64,000 bases of DNA from Hyaloscypha bicolor E. Lineage: Eukaryota; Ascomycota; Leotiomycetes; Helotiales; Hyaloscyphaceae. Positions within the stretch are counted from its first letter, which is position 1. Each line of letters begins with the position of its first letter. The position numbers and the translations under genes are program-made. The stretch covers positions 186,001 through 250,000 of the forward strand of contig NW_020194618.1 of assembly GCF_002865645.1 (NCBI RefSeq), read 5' to 3'. Of this stretch, positions 47,266 to 58,147 are shown in pieces. Below the pieces are notes generated by a model. That model had not been told where the DNA came from and searched no databases. It was given only the letters and a program-made list of their open reading frames with translations.

Positions 47266-47716
47266 ATGCACCCCGCAACTTTCCTCGCCCTTCTCCTTGC
47301 CAGCAGCGTTTCGGCGCGGTTTATTCCAGCATGGTTCCTAGGCCACCAAACGATATTGGGCAGCAATCCCGATAAACAACCCCTCATCCCAAGTATTGAG
47401 GAGTCTAGTATTATTCGGATTATCGAGGAGGGGTTGCTTTGAGGATTGTAGCTTGGAGCTTGGATCATGGGAGGACGCTTGGAGGAAAATGCAGGGTATA
47501 ATTTGGTGGCGTGACAACGGAGGATTGATGAAAGGGCGGCGTCCAGGTTTTTGGGCAGACTTGGAGTTCGACGGAGGCGTTATGGATGGAGTTCATGGGA
47601 GTTATGCTCTTGAAAGGACTTGGTTGGAGCTGTCCTCACACTGCTGCGGGAACTTAGTCAAGGAAAAGCGTTGTGCTGAATATGATCTTGATGGATACAA
47701 ATGCTTCTTTTACTAA
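47266..47716 (+). pseudogene. Secreted cysteine-rich protein gene with a frameshift in a G run
   Basis: The ATG at 47266 opens a signal peptide (MHPATFLALLLASSVSA) followed by about 40 residues, ending in ..IIEEGLL and TGA at 47440-47442. In the +1-shifted frame the sequence continues open to TAA at 47714-47716. That part is protein-like, with six cysteines in contexts GCFEDCS, HCCGN, RCAEY and KCFFY. The switch point is the GGGG run at 47430-47433; a GGG there would join the two parts. I tested introns: the only donors in suitable phase leave fewer than 30 nt, so splicing is unlikely. Either a real frameshift (a lost effector-like gene) or a sequence error; otherwise only a 58-aa peptide is made. 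Confidence 0.5.
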
Positions 47717-48899
47717 CCCTAGGAACCTTTGGATGAAAAGGAATGAAGTTGACGAAGCTTGGTGGAAGGTTTGAAATTTGATCGAAATGTGTACGGCGAA
47801 GTCTAACTAAGCGGATAGAATGCCTGACGACGAGTACAAGTGGAGTCGCTCCTTCCCCTTCAGCACCCAACAAAACCTAGGTCATCTTTCCCCATAGAAA
47901 ATTAGCTGCAAATTTCCAAATTTCTACGCCCATTACTTGCCACTTTCTCATTTTATTCTAAGTAGAAATGGTCAAGCCAGATCAGCTGAGTTGCTTTTTG
48001 GTGGCACCTTGCATGTGACCTGATTTCGCAATCGTTTCTCAAGCCTTGACATATCTTTTAAGCCATACACTGCAGTTGTTTATCAAGATTCACCAAACGA
48101 AAATATTGCCGTCTAGCTCGTATATCTTATAAATTGTATATAAATGAATCAAGTGGCCTCCTTCACGTCACAGCATCAGCTTCGGGAGCTAGCCCTGCGT
48201 CGGCCGACTCCCACGCCTGAGTCAGATCTGCCAAAGACATCACTCTTCTTGCCATCAAAAGACCGAAGAGGGTATGGCAGTGATGAGGTTGAAGCTGCTG
48301 TTGTAGCTTTGATGGCCCTGCTCTGTCCACGCGTCGAGCTATGAACCCCCCGCAGTCTTGCCACACGCGGGAAACCCGGCGGGAGATTCGTTGCCCCTAA
48401 AAACCTCATTCTCTTTGGTATTACGCCTTCCGAATTAAAAGCAAACACGTGAGGAACTCGAGGGTGTAACTTCTGCACGAAAGCTGGGAAGTTTTGGGCT
48501 GGAATCGGAACAGACAATTTCCTCGCAGCCTCCTATACCCCGGGAAATACATGGATATTTGGCTTCGCCTCCATCTTGGGCATTGGAGAGACCAAAGCCC
48601 CACTTGTGCCACTCTATATCCCCGGTCTAGGCTTATGGGGGCTGCATTTGTTGCTGTTGCCGATAATGGTGAAGTACTTTCCACTGCACTTTTTGCGAAG
48701 ATGCTGTAACATATTGCAAGCTGCCGACGTTGCAGGAGAAAGGCCTGCAAGGCCTATGAATTTTCCTCCAGGCGATAGCCGGAGCCATTTGATGGCCTGA
48801 AACTGACTGAAAGCTTGCCTAGGCAGCCACGAAAAATGTCCCAAGCCAATAGTCAATTTCATGCCGGCAAGGCTTCTAAAGATCAAGTAGTTCCAACTT
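47717..48899. other. Region without a recognised gene
   Basis: Short frames on both strands (e.g. 48176-48517 minus, 48576-48800 plus). The latter may be a decayed upstream part of the HET pseudogene, but no family motif is visible. Confidence 0.4.
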
Positions 48900-50411
48900 T
48901 ATGGACCACTTTGTGTGCACTTTTGTCAGACTTACGGGCAAGAGGTTGCACCATATGCGGCCTCGAGCTACTGTTGGGGGTGACAATCAGCCGATCAAAA
49001 TGAAATCTGAGAATATCTGCCAGCATTTGACCCGGCTTAATTATCATGAATTAAAATTACCTGCAACTATTCGAGATGCGATCACTATCACTTGGAGACT
49101 AAGAATTCGGTAGCTATGAATAGCTTCATTGTGCATTGAACAGAATGACAGTAAGGACAAGTACAACGAAATCGGACAAATGCTATCTATTTACAGCCAA
49201 ACAACGGCGACCAGTAGTGCTTCCGGAGCCAAAACGGTCCGGGAAAGGTTTTTGCAAGATGGAGACCCATTGGACAACGGATGTGTGATCCAGTCCTCAA
49301 ACTTCCATACCGCGGCCAGAATGGGGAGGAAACAACAATTGGCTTGGTTTCAGACTATTAAAAAACAGTCGAGCCCTTGAGCAACAGTGGATGGGCCCTC
49401 CAAGGAAAACTTCTATCCTCGCGAGTCATCGAGTATGGATGCTTTCAAACACGTTGGATTTGCATGAAAGTGGACGAAACCCAGACGGATGATCAAAGGC
49501 AACTCTTAGAAAGCGGGGTGGAAGGCCCGCATGTGTTCAGAAGAGCATTGGAGGTAATTCAGCGGCATGGAATTTCATGGATTTCAGCCGAGATACCTCA
49601 CACTATGGAGAGGGCCGAAACATCCAACTTCGATACATGGAAAGACATATTGAAGCGTTATAGTAAGTGCACACTGTTGCTGTCAACGGATCGTCTCCCC
49701 GTTATTTCGGGGGTAGCAATGCGATTTCCGAGACTCTTGGCTTAGGAGTATTGTGCCCGTTTATGGAAGTCGGTTCTGTTCAAGGAACTGTTATGGGCGG
49801 TGGTCGAGGATGAGAAATTGATTCGAAGGCCTTCAGAATACCAAGGACCTTCCTGGTCATGGACTTCAATCAATAGCTCGGTTACATTCGTCTCGTGTGA
49901 ACCCTCGAACACTGTTGATAAAGACTTCTCCGTCGCGGGTGTTCATATTCAACCCGTTAATAGCGGTCTGGATAAGTACTATGCTCGATTTGGGGCTATG
50001 GAGTCCGGTAAGCTCATTCTGAGAGGGAAATTGAAACCAGCAATACGGATGAAACCTTGCGAACTTGCAAAGACTTCACAGTAGAAGGTTCTTCGTTGCC
50101 CAAATGATGGGGATCGCGCTCCTTTCCTTCGGATAGAAATCCGAGCGGATGCTATCGAGCTAAAGTTTGACAAAGCGATGACCGATCAAGTTCCTGTATT
50201 TCTTCTCAAAGTGATTGAGAAAGAAGGAGAGCTTGATATCATAGTCCAGAGCAGGCCTCCCGTCGGCTTTGTATTGAGACTAACCAAGGAATTGGAGTAC
50301 GCCCGTCTCGGAGTGTTTGAGTTTGTTTTGAAGAGGGAAGGAGTAAAAGGGGAATTTGGTTTGATTTCAGAGCTGAATTCGATCGATACCAAGAGCAGGT
50401 GGCCTGGCTGA
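48900..50411 (+). pseudogene. HET-domain (heterokaryon incompatibility) pseudogene
   Basis: HET landmarks follow in order: PYAASSYCWG (48951-48980; usually YVALSYCWG), then after a frame change DNQPIKMKSENICQHL and LPATIRDAITITWRLRIR. Then come TAG (49111) and TGA (49117), exactly where RYLWID is expected, then SLCIEQNDSKDKYNEIGQM. A second frame change follows before GWALQGKLLSSRVIEYG (family RGWTLQERLLSPR) and KRYSKCTLLLSTDRLPVISG. A TAG sits at 49743, then LWKSVLFKELLWAV and PSEYQGPSWSWTSI. A further TAG is at 50082 before an otherwise open tail to 50411. That makes four nonsense codons and two frameshifts in a recognisable sequence. At least TGG-to-TGA is a G-to-A change compatible with RIP. 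Intact HET proteins trigger cell death in non-self fusion; this one cannot be made whole. Confidence 0.85.
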
Positions 50412-50586
50412 ACAATTGTGAGACGCACACAGTCACAACTGTATAGTCATCTCTCGGCGTTCTGGACTACCATGCAAACGATATACCGTATTGCCGAATC
50501 GAGAGAGGGAAGTCGTGGGGAATCGGGCCCTTAAAGTGCTCTGAAGGATTTTTCTTTGGCGACAGTTATAGCATCATTTCTGTCTT

Positions 50587-51549
50587 TCAGTCTGCAAATC
50601 GAGACCTCTCTTTCTTTACGCACAGATCGGTTCTGATAACCCACTTCTCCCCATCCGTGACCTCCCTCCCCTCATGCTACAACACCATTAGTCTCTTATG
50701 CATTGTTTTAGACTCCAGGAATGGTAACACGTCACCTACCAACATGCAATCATTCCCATGCTTATGCAGCAGCACCATCCCCGTCTCTAATCCCACAACA
50801 ACCGGCTCCTCAACCACATTCTTCTTTCCCGGAATCACTATCTCATCTGGATAGAATACTGTTTCTCCGCCTTGGCATCCAGTCGCCGGCGACGTGAGGT
50901 AGAGAAGGAGAGTCCAGGTTGTTTTCACTGGCACGTTGGACAGGGAGAGGTGGTTAGATTCGTCATCTGATGAATGTCAGGGATATGGTATCACGTGATG
51001 GGGAAAGACCTACAATGGCAGTCAAAGAACTGCCCTTTCGTGTACCGATAGATGCGTATTGAAGGATTGAGACCTACCACTTCTCCACCCCTCCTTGAAT
51101 CAGCAGAATCTCAAGCTTCGAAGGGGAACAGCATACCACAACTCCCTCCTCTCACTCTCACCAATTCTCTTCTCCTCCTCAGCATCCTCGCCCTTTTCTT
51201 CTCCATCTCCCAGAATTAGACCCTTCAACCCAGTTTCTTCCCATAGTCTCCTTGCAAACCCCTCATCAACTACCTGAAACCGATCATTAACCCTCACCGC
51301 ATCGCCCTTCTTCGGCTTCCCTGGTGTCGTTACCAACGGCAATGTCTTCAAGAAAGATACATAATCTTTACACAGTTTTGATGGCCAGAAATTGCGGATG
51401 AGGGCGATTTGGGAGGGAAGTAGGGTGGCGAGAGAGAGATCTGATGGAGGGACGAGGGGGCGAAGGGGGGGCCAGTTTGGTGGGGGTTGTGGTGGGGTCG
51501 AGGCAGGTTTGGCGGTGGCGGGTTTGGAATGCTTTTTGGGTGGCGCCAT
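50587..51549 (-). CDS. 2-oxoglutarate/Fe(II)-dependent dioxygenase (prolyl 4-hydroxylase-like), four exons
   Basis: Exons: complement(50587..50676, 50740..50966, 51014..51093, 51137..51549), 269 aa. The double-stranded beta-helix shows the iron triad: HYD (His164 and Asp166 in FFDCHYDESN, codon split by an intron) and the distal His241 in MLHEGREV. Arg255 in KWVIRTDL is positioned to bind 2-oxoglutarate. Supporting motifs are IRIYRYTKGQFF before the HxD and TTWTLLLYLT..CQGGETVFYP after it, a P4H-type arrangement. The N-terminal 45 residues are Pro/Lys-rich and disordered, with no signal peptide, so a cytosolic or nuclear protein is likely, as for the Ofd1-like or 'prolyl 4-hydroxylase alpha subunit domain' proteins. 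The substrate is not known. It is intact although next to the HET pseudogene. Confidence 0.87.
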
Positions 51550-52061
51550 GGAATGCGGGGAGAGAAATGAGATATCTTGAAACGGGGGCTGGAGAGGGAA
51601 AGGGAGAGGAATTCGATATTTGAAGTGTTTGTTTGGAGGTTGGAAGAGAGAATGCCTGTTGATTGAGGTTGAAGTTCTACGGTGGCCCAAACGCGTCGTT
51701 TGGAGCTTCGTCGCGAGCTGGCGAGATTTTTAAGAAACGTGTTCCTAATCTTTGTTCCTCTTCATCTCTCTTCATCAATTGACGAAAATTGCATCTCCGC
51801 TCTAAATCGGGGGGCCATGTGTTAGCCAACAATGTTTCAGACAGAGTCAGACCCAGGAGGCTGGACCCAGGATTTCGTCGTTGCATTCCTCGTCGGTGTG
51901 CGCAGTCGCGATGCCCATACCTGCCTCCTCGAGTTTTGAGGAGCGCGTCACGAATGGATGGGCACGTATATACAGTCAAGCCATGTTCCTTCTCTTGTGT
52001 TCTGCATATAAACACTGTCTTTCTACAAGTTTTCATACTGTTCTCGCTCTCGAAGAGCAAA

Positions 52062-53043
52062 ATGGCATCATCAGTGCTCTTCTCATTCTTTCTTCTGGCT
52101 TGGACGCTGTGCGTCTTGCCTACAACTACCGAAGCATATTGGTTTCGTCGTTCCGACACATCTCATCAATCACAAGTACGGCTGTCTGACGCAGCGGCCG
52201 CGACCTCAGTCCCTTCAACTTTGTCTTCGGCTCAGTCATACATCTTCTCATTGCCGACTCCGAGGATCGTCGAGCCCACCTTGACCTCTCAAGGCATGAT
52301 TGTCACCTCTATCATCCCACTCTATGAAGTCTGTAATACTCCAGGGTCGGATGCATCATCTTGTTCAACGGTGTTTGAGACGATTGTGACAACGACCTGC
52401 TCTACGGTGTTGACATATGCTTTCACAAAGTCTACGATCAGCGATTGTAGCCAGAATATTACATTCTCGACACAAAGCAGCTACTCTTTGGCCACTGCTA
52501 CCGTCAGCGCTACCATGACACCTGCTCCCGAAAACCAGCCGCAGTCTGTCACCACATACGTTCAGAGTATTGTGTCCTACTACATCGCTCCGTGGCAGTC
52601 ATTAGCAGCAAACACACTCTCAAATGTGACGGTCCTGGTCTGCCAACATGATTTTTCTGGAAATCCAACATGTACAACGATCCAGGAAGTCTGGGTGGTC
52701 CATACGGAATCTGTTCCTGTTATCACAACGAGCACATTGATCATCTCGACAACACTCGCATCAGTAAGGCTCATTCCCCTCTCTTTATCGGCGATTGCTT
52801 ATCTTTTAGCCCGCCGTGCTTCTTCTAGGCCCAACCGAAAGCATAACAGCCACCGCCGGCCCATTATATGTCTCTACTGAGATCGTATACTCATCGATGA
52901 CCCCGAATGCCACTACCTCTATATCGACGATTCCCAAGACATCGACCACTCATTCGACTTTGACACTCACGAGCACTTTGCCTCCAAGGACTATCACGTT
53001 AACTTTGAGTTCCGTGACTCCTACCCCTGAACCGTCAGTCTAG
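52062..53043 (+). CDS. Ser/Thr-rich secreted or cell-surface protein
   Basis: Two exons, 52062-52763 and 52810-53043, 311 aa. The first 25 residues form a signal peptide (MASSVLFSFFLLAWTLCVLP, TTTEA). The rest is dominated by Ser, Thr, Val and Tyr, with short repeats of the style TSTLIISTT and TLTSTLPPRTITLTLSS. It also has NIT/NVT glycosylation sites and a few cysteines (VCNTPGSDASSC, TTTCSTV, VCQHDF), as in heavily O-glycosylated wall proteins. The frame stops at TAG 53041. Just downstream (53096-53150) the same Thr-rich style continues (TTTLYSTTVITSILTV), so the original gene may have run further. A membrane-anchor exon at 54124-54366 may once have been its end. Confidence 0.62.
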
Positions 53044-54123
53044 CCTTGCCAGGTTATATGGAAGGGAGCAGAGCAGCTGATGGGACACGGTGATAGAACC
53101 ACAACGTTGTACTCGACGACTGTGATCACAAGTATATTGACAGTGCACCCAGTAAATCCTCTCATCAAAGATCAACAATAAAAAATGGCTAACAGTACAG
53201 GTGCCACGGCTTTGAAGATGATATTAGAGAAAATAACCAGTTGAAGCAATTACAAATTGGCACTTGCCGGCGAGGCCAATCACTTCGAGTCTGTTGGCCC
53301 TGGTCTGCAAGATTGTTATCTTTAGAATTATTATATCACAGTGTTGCATCTATTGCATCTTTCTTCCATTCCTATTCAATTGTTCAATCGAGCAGTTCTC
53401 GACGACATAGTGAGTGGCCAAATAGAGGTGATGCTCGTGCATCGGACGTTGGAACTCACGGGACTGAGCGGTGATGGGAGTGAAGTCGGGAACGGAAATT
53501 GGATATGTTTGGCTCAAGCCCCGCTGGATTGTTAGGGATGAAGCCCCTGAAATATAGCGAGAGGAACACAGAGTAGGCGAGCCTCTGGCAGACATTAGCG
53601 CGCTGCCCCTGTAACTCGGCTACAAAACGACCTTTCCTCCCTTTCCTCATCTCCACACCTTTTGTTTACGAGAGCGTCAAATTTTCTGTCAGTTTCGTTA
53701 CGAAGGTCTTGTTCCCCCACATAGAGCTTAAAACGACTCTCTGTCCGAAATACCGGAGCAGATGTGGCGTGTGGATGTTACAAGAAATTTGGATTGAGCC
53801 GATGTTGGCAGCCCAGCAACTCCCCACAGTAGTTCAGCCGAAGCGTTACACGAACAAAATTGAGCTTCATATCTTGCGCGTGTTTTTACACTTTCTCTTC
53901 GAAAATTGTATTCTCAAGGCTTTTTTAAGGTTTATGGACATTTATATGAATGAAACAGATAAAGAGCGAAACGAGACGCTATGTGGGGCCTCACTATATT
54001 TCTCATGTTCCCCACGTTCATACCACCTCTCAGTGTCAATCTTATATATATTTAAGAATAGTGTGATACCGAAAAAGGAACCCGGGCTCTCAGGACAGTG
54101 GAATTGCTCTGTACTGTTCGAGA
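53044..54123. other. Region without clear gene, possible decayed middle of the surface-protein gene
   Basis: 53096-53160 reads Thr-rich in one frame and is followed by a GTAAAT..ACAG intron-like stretch, then a frame with GFEDD- and DCY-like cysteine contexts broken by a TAG near 53322. 53700-54100 has nothing recognisable. Confidence 0.3.
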
Positions 54124-54366
54124 TTATCTAGACCTCGCGGCACATCTTTTGCATCTATCACAAAGTCTACAACTTCTAGTGAGTTCACAAAGAACCAAAC
54201 TCCAAGCTCAGCACCGGCAAGTGCCCCAAGTGATGAGGGTAGGGGTTCAGGGTTTACCTTGTCTGATAAGATTGCTTTAGGTATGAGGATTGGAATTGGC
54301 GTCCCAATTCTAATTGCTACGATAGCAACGTGTTTCGAATTTGGCAGGCATCGAGACGCTCACTAA
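54124..54366 (+). pseudogene. Orphan C-terminal exon of a surface protein (Ser/Thr linker plus membrane span)
   Basis: The open plus-strand frame ending at TAA 54364-54366 reads SITKSTTSSEFTKNQTPSSA, a Gly/Ser linker, SDKIALGMRIGIGVPILIAT (start of a membrane helix) and a short basic end FGRHRDAH. This is the usual finish of fungal Ser/Thr-rich surface proteins with a single membrane anchor. No start codon or signal peptide belongs to it. It is most simply the last exon of the gene beginning at 52062, cut off by decay between, or a remnant of a duplicate. Confidence 0.4.
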
Positions 54367-54894
54367 AACTTGGATGAGCAATGATAGAATATTTCTATTA
54401 GGTAAATGGAATCCAATTCCATTGGAACAAAAGATCAGAAAAGACTTCGTATGGCACTGTCACGTGGCCTGTGTACAGTACTCACCATGGAAATCTCCTG
54501 GCTAAGGCAGGGGTACCTGTTTTAGGCAGATAGGGGTATTTACGTTTAAAGAAAACCTGTAGAAGGGAGCCTCAAAGTAATACGCATGTGTAAGAACAAG
54601 CAGAATTTTACGTGGAGCATGTGAATGACGAGTGATGAGCTCTACTTGACTCTAATGCTCAACAAGTGCATCCTTCTTTCAGTGCGGATAGTCAATTTGA
54701 GTTTCAATAGTCTCAAAGCTATAAATTAACATCTGCAGAATAACGTCCGCAGGGAGAAGTCAGAGAACAAAACTTTTCATTTTGTTCTTCACTGTTAGCC
54801 ACACAACTTCCTAAAATACCATCTCTCTCAAGTCGTCAATTGCTTCACGCTATTTCCCCAATCTGCCCCTCACATTCCCGAAATCGCCACCCAC
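54367..54894. other. Intergenic, nothing recognised
   Basis: 3' side of the lactonase gene and the orphan exon. No open frame of note, mildly AT-rich. Confidence 0.5.
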
Positions 54895-56180
54895 TTACTC
54901 AACCCAAATAACAGAGCTCAATCCATTCTCATCGGTATAAGTCCCCGCAGCCCCAACCTGCATCCACGCAATCAAGTTGCCCAACTTGCCCGTCATCGTA
55001 TCCCTCGCAATAATCGCCACGCTCGAGCTCGTCTGCCCGCCAACAGCAACCATCGTCCCAGCTTTATTGATGCTGAAGCTCCTAGGATAGAACGCATGCG
55101 CACTCGTGCTCTCGACAAAAGTCGCAGTTCCAGAAGCGTCAATGGTATACGTAGCCAGCGAATCCGTGCTATTCCCAAACGACTTATCATTCCTATTCGC
55201 CGCATACAGGAAATTGCCCACAATCCTCAACTCCGCAGCCTTCGGCGGGAACGAGGCGCCGTTGAATATTGTCGCTGGGGGAACCTTGCCGCCTGCGAAG
55301 GTGGAGATGGTTTGTGTCTTGTTGAGAGCGAGGCAGCCTCCGGAGTAAGAGACACTCCATGATGATATCGAGTTCCCGATCTCGTTGAGCGTGAAGAGTT
55401 TCAGGCCGTCTGCGGACATTGTGTTGCCTTTTGGACTCCACCATTCGCCGTGTCGGGGACCGTCGCCTGGCCCGGTGATGGCGTCAGGGCAGGCGTTCAG
55501 GTGCCCGCTGGCGGGGTTGATGGTGAAGATGTGGATCGCGTCGGCGCCGAGATCAGGGACCAGGAGGAATTTGCCTGTGGGGTCGAGGAGGGCTTGGTGA
55601 GGGTGGGGTCCGTCTTTTTGACGGACGTCAGGGCCGGGGGCGGCCATGTAAAACGTCTCTTCCTGGAGGGGTACGGTGAAGGGGCGGTCGGGACCGGCTT
55701 TCAATGGAAGTGCGTAGGTTGTGAGGGTTGAGGGAGTACTTTCAATATGTCAGAAAGACTCGCATATAGGAGGGATAATTGGGGAATTTACTATTGCACG
55801 GTAGCTATAAAGCTCTTCCCATTCGGTCCTCCGTACAGAGTTCCATGCACATCGTTTCCGGTAGTCTTTGCCTGGCCAGTAACGGTGAGTGTCCCGTCAG
55901 CTGCCACGCTGTACTCTGCTATGGTTCCATAACCTTGCCATGATTCATCCACGCAGTACAACTTCTTCGTATCAGAGTAGTACTGTAACCAAGTTGGCGT
56001 GGAGCCACAGCCTCCAGCGGCGGAAGTGATAGCGAGTGAGCCAGTGTGGCTGCTTCCAGTGGTCAAAGACAGAGTAAAGATCGCACCACTGAAGTGAGAT
56101 GCCAAAAGGGTAGCAGTAGCGGCGTAGGTTGTGGGCAGGAAGGCGACCCCAGCTAACAGAGCATGAGCAATTAGAGACAT
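54895..56180 (-). CDS. Secreted lactonase-type seven-bladed beta-propeller (carboxymuconate cyclase / 6-phosphogluconolactonase-like)
   Basis: Two exons, complement(54895..55738, 55792..56180), 410 aa, with a 53-nt intron. Signal peptide MSLIAHALLAGVAFLPTTYA is cut before ATATLL. The body shows the repeated blade pattern of the lactonase family (PF10282): WLQYYSDTKKLYCVDESWQG, GPHPHQALLDPTGKFLLVPD (the most conserved blade of this family), GPRHGEWWSP, LKLFTLNEIGNSISSW, LRIVGNFLYAANRND and FYPRSFSINKAGTMVAVGGQ. The length of about 400 is normal. Fungal secreted relatives are annotated as 3-carboxy-cis,cis-muconate lactonizing enzymes or generic lactonases; the substrate cannot be read from sequence. 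A TATATA box lies about 95 bp before the start codon. Confidence 0.88.
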
Positions 56181-56274
56181 GAAGATCTGTTTACTTTACC
56201 AAGCACTTGTATCAGTACGATTTTGCTGGGAACGTTTTGCTCTCAAACTAAAAATTCTCAAGTTGGTCGAGGGG

Positions 56275-56283
56275 CTATATAAG
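56275..56283 (-). promoter_or_regulatory. TATA box of the lactonase gene
   Basis: On the minus strand the sequence reads CTTATATAG, about 95 bp upstream of the ATG at 56180, a normal distance for a fungal TATA element. Confidence 0.5.
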
Positions 56284-56421
56284 CTCGGCCGACCATCTGG
56301 ACCTTAGGACTGAATCTGACATGTTTCTTCCCCGCTTTCAATATTATATTAGCCCCAATGCCACTGTGCCCCGGAGATGCTATACGACCGACCCGAAAAT
56401 TTGGTCAAGAAAAATAAAATA

Positions 56422-56577
56422 TTGCTGGGTACGACCTGTTACTGAGAATCATCTCTGGATAACTTGAGACTCTATGTGCCATAAATGACTTGGACGAGAG
56501 TACGTGCGTCTGTTTCTATTGAACAGAATTGCTGGGTGCGGTTGTTCCTGAAAAGTAATCTTCGGATAAATTGAGAC
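56422..56577. repeat. 49-bp direct repeat pair upstream of the lactonase gene
   Basis: 56422-56470 and 56529-56577 are diverged copies (start TTGCTGGGT, end GGATAA.TTGAGAC), 107 bp apart. They lie 240-400 bp upstream of the lactonase start and could be promoter elements or repeat debris. Confidence 0.55.
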
Positions 56578-56849
56578 GCCTCCGGCAAAAGTCTGGGGTA
56601 AAGTTACCCGATGACCAAGGACCAGTAGCCGGGCTTACGGACTTCCCGGTCTTCCGTTCTTTGTGCTGTGATACAATGCAGTGATAAGCACTACCGAGAT
56701 ATTACAAACGACTCGTCCCAGATCAAGATCAGCGCCTCAAATTGCTGGATGGTGGACACTCAAGGCTCAGAGAGAAGAGGATGATCTTGTTCAGGGATTA
56801 ATGTAATATTAGAGAAATGATCGAGTTAACAAATCTACTAGGAAGAATA

Positions 56850-57010
56850 ATTCACTGGGCAGATATGTGAGGAAAGCATTAAGGTGGAAACTAGACAGCA
56901 ATTTCATCCGGCTTCAGACGATAAGTCACTGGGCAGATTTGTGACGAAAATATTGCGGTGGGAACTAGACAGCAATTTCATCCGAGACTTAAGACGATAA
57001 GCCACTGTGC
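56850..57010. repeat. 74-76-bp tandem repeat, two full copies
   Basis: TCACTGGGCAGAT..TGTGA recurs at 56852 and 56926, with a partial third start (CCACTGTGC) at 57002. Both units share AACTAGACAGCAATTTCATC and end GACGATAAG. Noncoding. Confidence 0.7.
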
Positions 57011-57810
57011 GACAAAACATCTATGCCTTTCATCTATTCCACTCGAGACTCAAGATTGGATGAAAAAGTGGCTGTGGCGTCGACGAAAGATGGACATGCC
57101 CATAATCCGCATTGAAACACACGGTCTTCTTTTGTCATCCTCTGGAACTACTCCTTCTTGTAATCAAACAAGAAGTAGTCCATAATAATACCCTTTATAT
57201 ACATTCTATTATTAGCCGACCTTGGGAAAGTCGCCAGATACCTACCTTCTGTATATAATAACCGTCTGCGCTACTTTTATTAATGGGGGTTCTCTCCACC
57301 GTAGTGAATGTTTCGGGTGGATATTTGTAGTTCATGATCCGCCACGAGATCCTGACAAATTCTTCGACTATTGCTATTATCTCCCCGCCTTCGAAAAAAG
57401 ACAGGATGGGAAATCGAAAGGACCCGTTACATTCTTTCTCAACCCACAACCCTGGCTTGTGCAAAGGATCGAACCTCGATATGGTCGCTCACAGACCGTC
57501 AGTTCAAATCCTTCCAGCTCCAAATGGTCTCAGGATTTAATCGTCGCTGAAGAAACACCAGAGACTAGATATTCCAGCAACTCGTGAGAAGGTTACGAAA
57601 CCAATGGAAATATTCGGCTATCGAAAAGTTCGGATCTTCTCGTGCCGTTGATATTTGGTCTCAAGCCGGAGTCCTGTCTGACCAGATTCGAGGGCGGAGT
57701 CGTGCACTACCAGGAGAAGATCGTTTTCGTCGCAGAGACGAATGACGCCGTTGAAACGGGTCTGGATAAGATGATCAGCTCTGCTACGACCAACGGAGTC
57801 AGCACAGATG

Positions 57811-57925
57811 GTTTCATCTCAAGGCTTCATCTCAAGGTTTCACCTCAAGGCTTTATCCTTTATCTCAAGGCCTTATCTCAAGACTTCATCTCAAGGTTCA
57901 TCTCAAGACTTCATCTCAAGGCTTC
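57811..57925. repeat. Short tandem repeat based on CTTCATCTCAAGG
   Basis: About nine imperfect copies of a 10-13-bp unit (TTCATCTCAAGG, TTTATCTCAAGG, CTTATCTCAAGA and similar) in 115 bases. It lies inside a 193-codon plus frame (57642-58223) whose product has no protein-like features outside the repeat, so I treat the frame as incidental. Confidence 0.75.
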
Positions 57926-58147
57926 AGATGACAAATCGATATCTCAACAAGAACCCAATTTGATCTCTACATACTCATCCCACGTTCTGCTACCTTTGCT
58001 GCATTCTCTTTTGCCTGTTTCTCAAGGGAATTCACTGACCAGGGCTTGCATTCTCTTGTTTCGAATAAGAGGAGCGTTTTGCAGACATTTCTCGATCGAG
58101 ATATCTGACCAGATCATTTTTGCCCAGTCCCTCGGCGGATATCTATC

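Noticed and set aside
47393..47430. An intron joining the two halves of the secreted cysteine-rich gene
   Set aside because: The donor at 47393 gives the wrong phase, and donors in the right phase leave less than 30 nt, below known fungal intron sizes.
57480..57520. Possible tRNA T-arm (GTTCAAATCC)
   Set aside because: No matching acceptor, D or anticodon arms can be folded around it. No other tRNA candidate was seen in the window.
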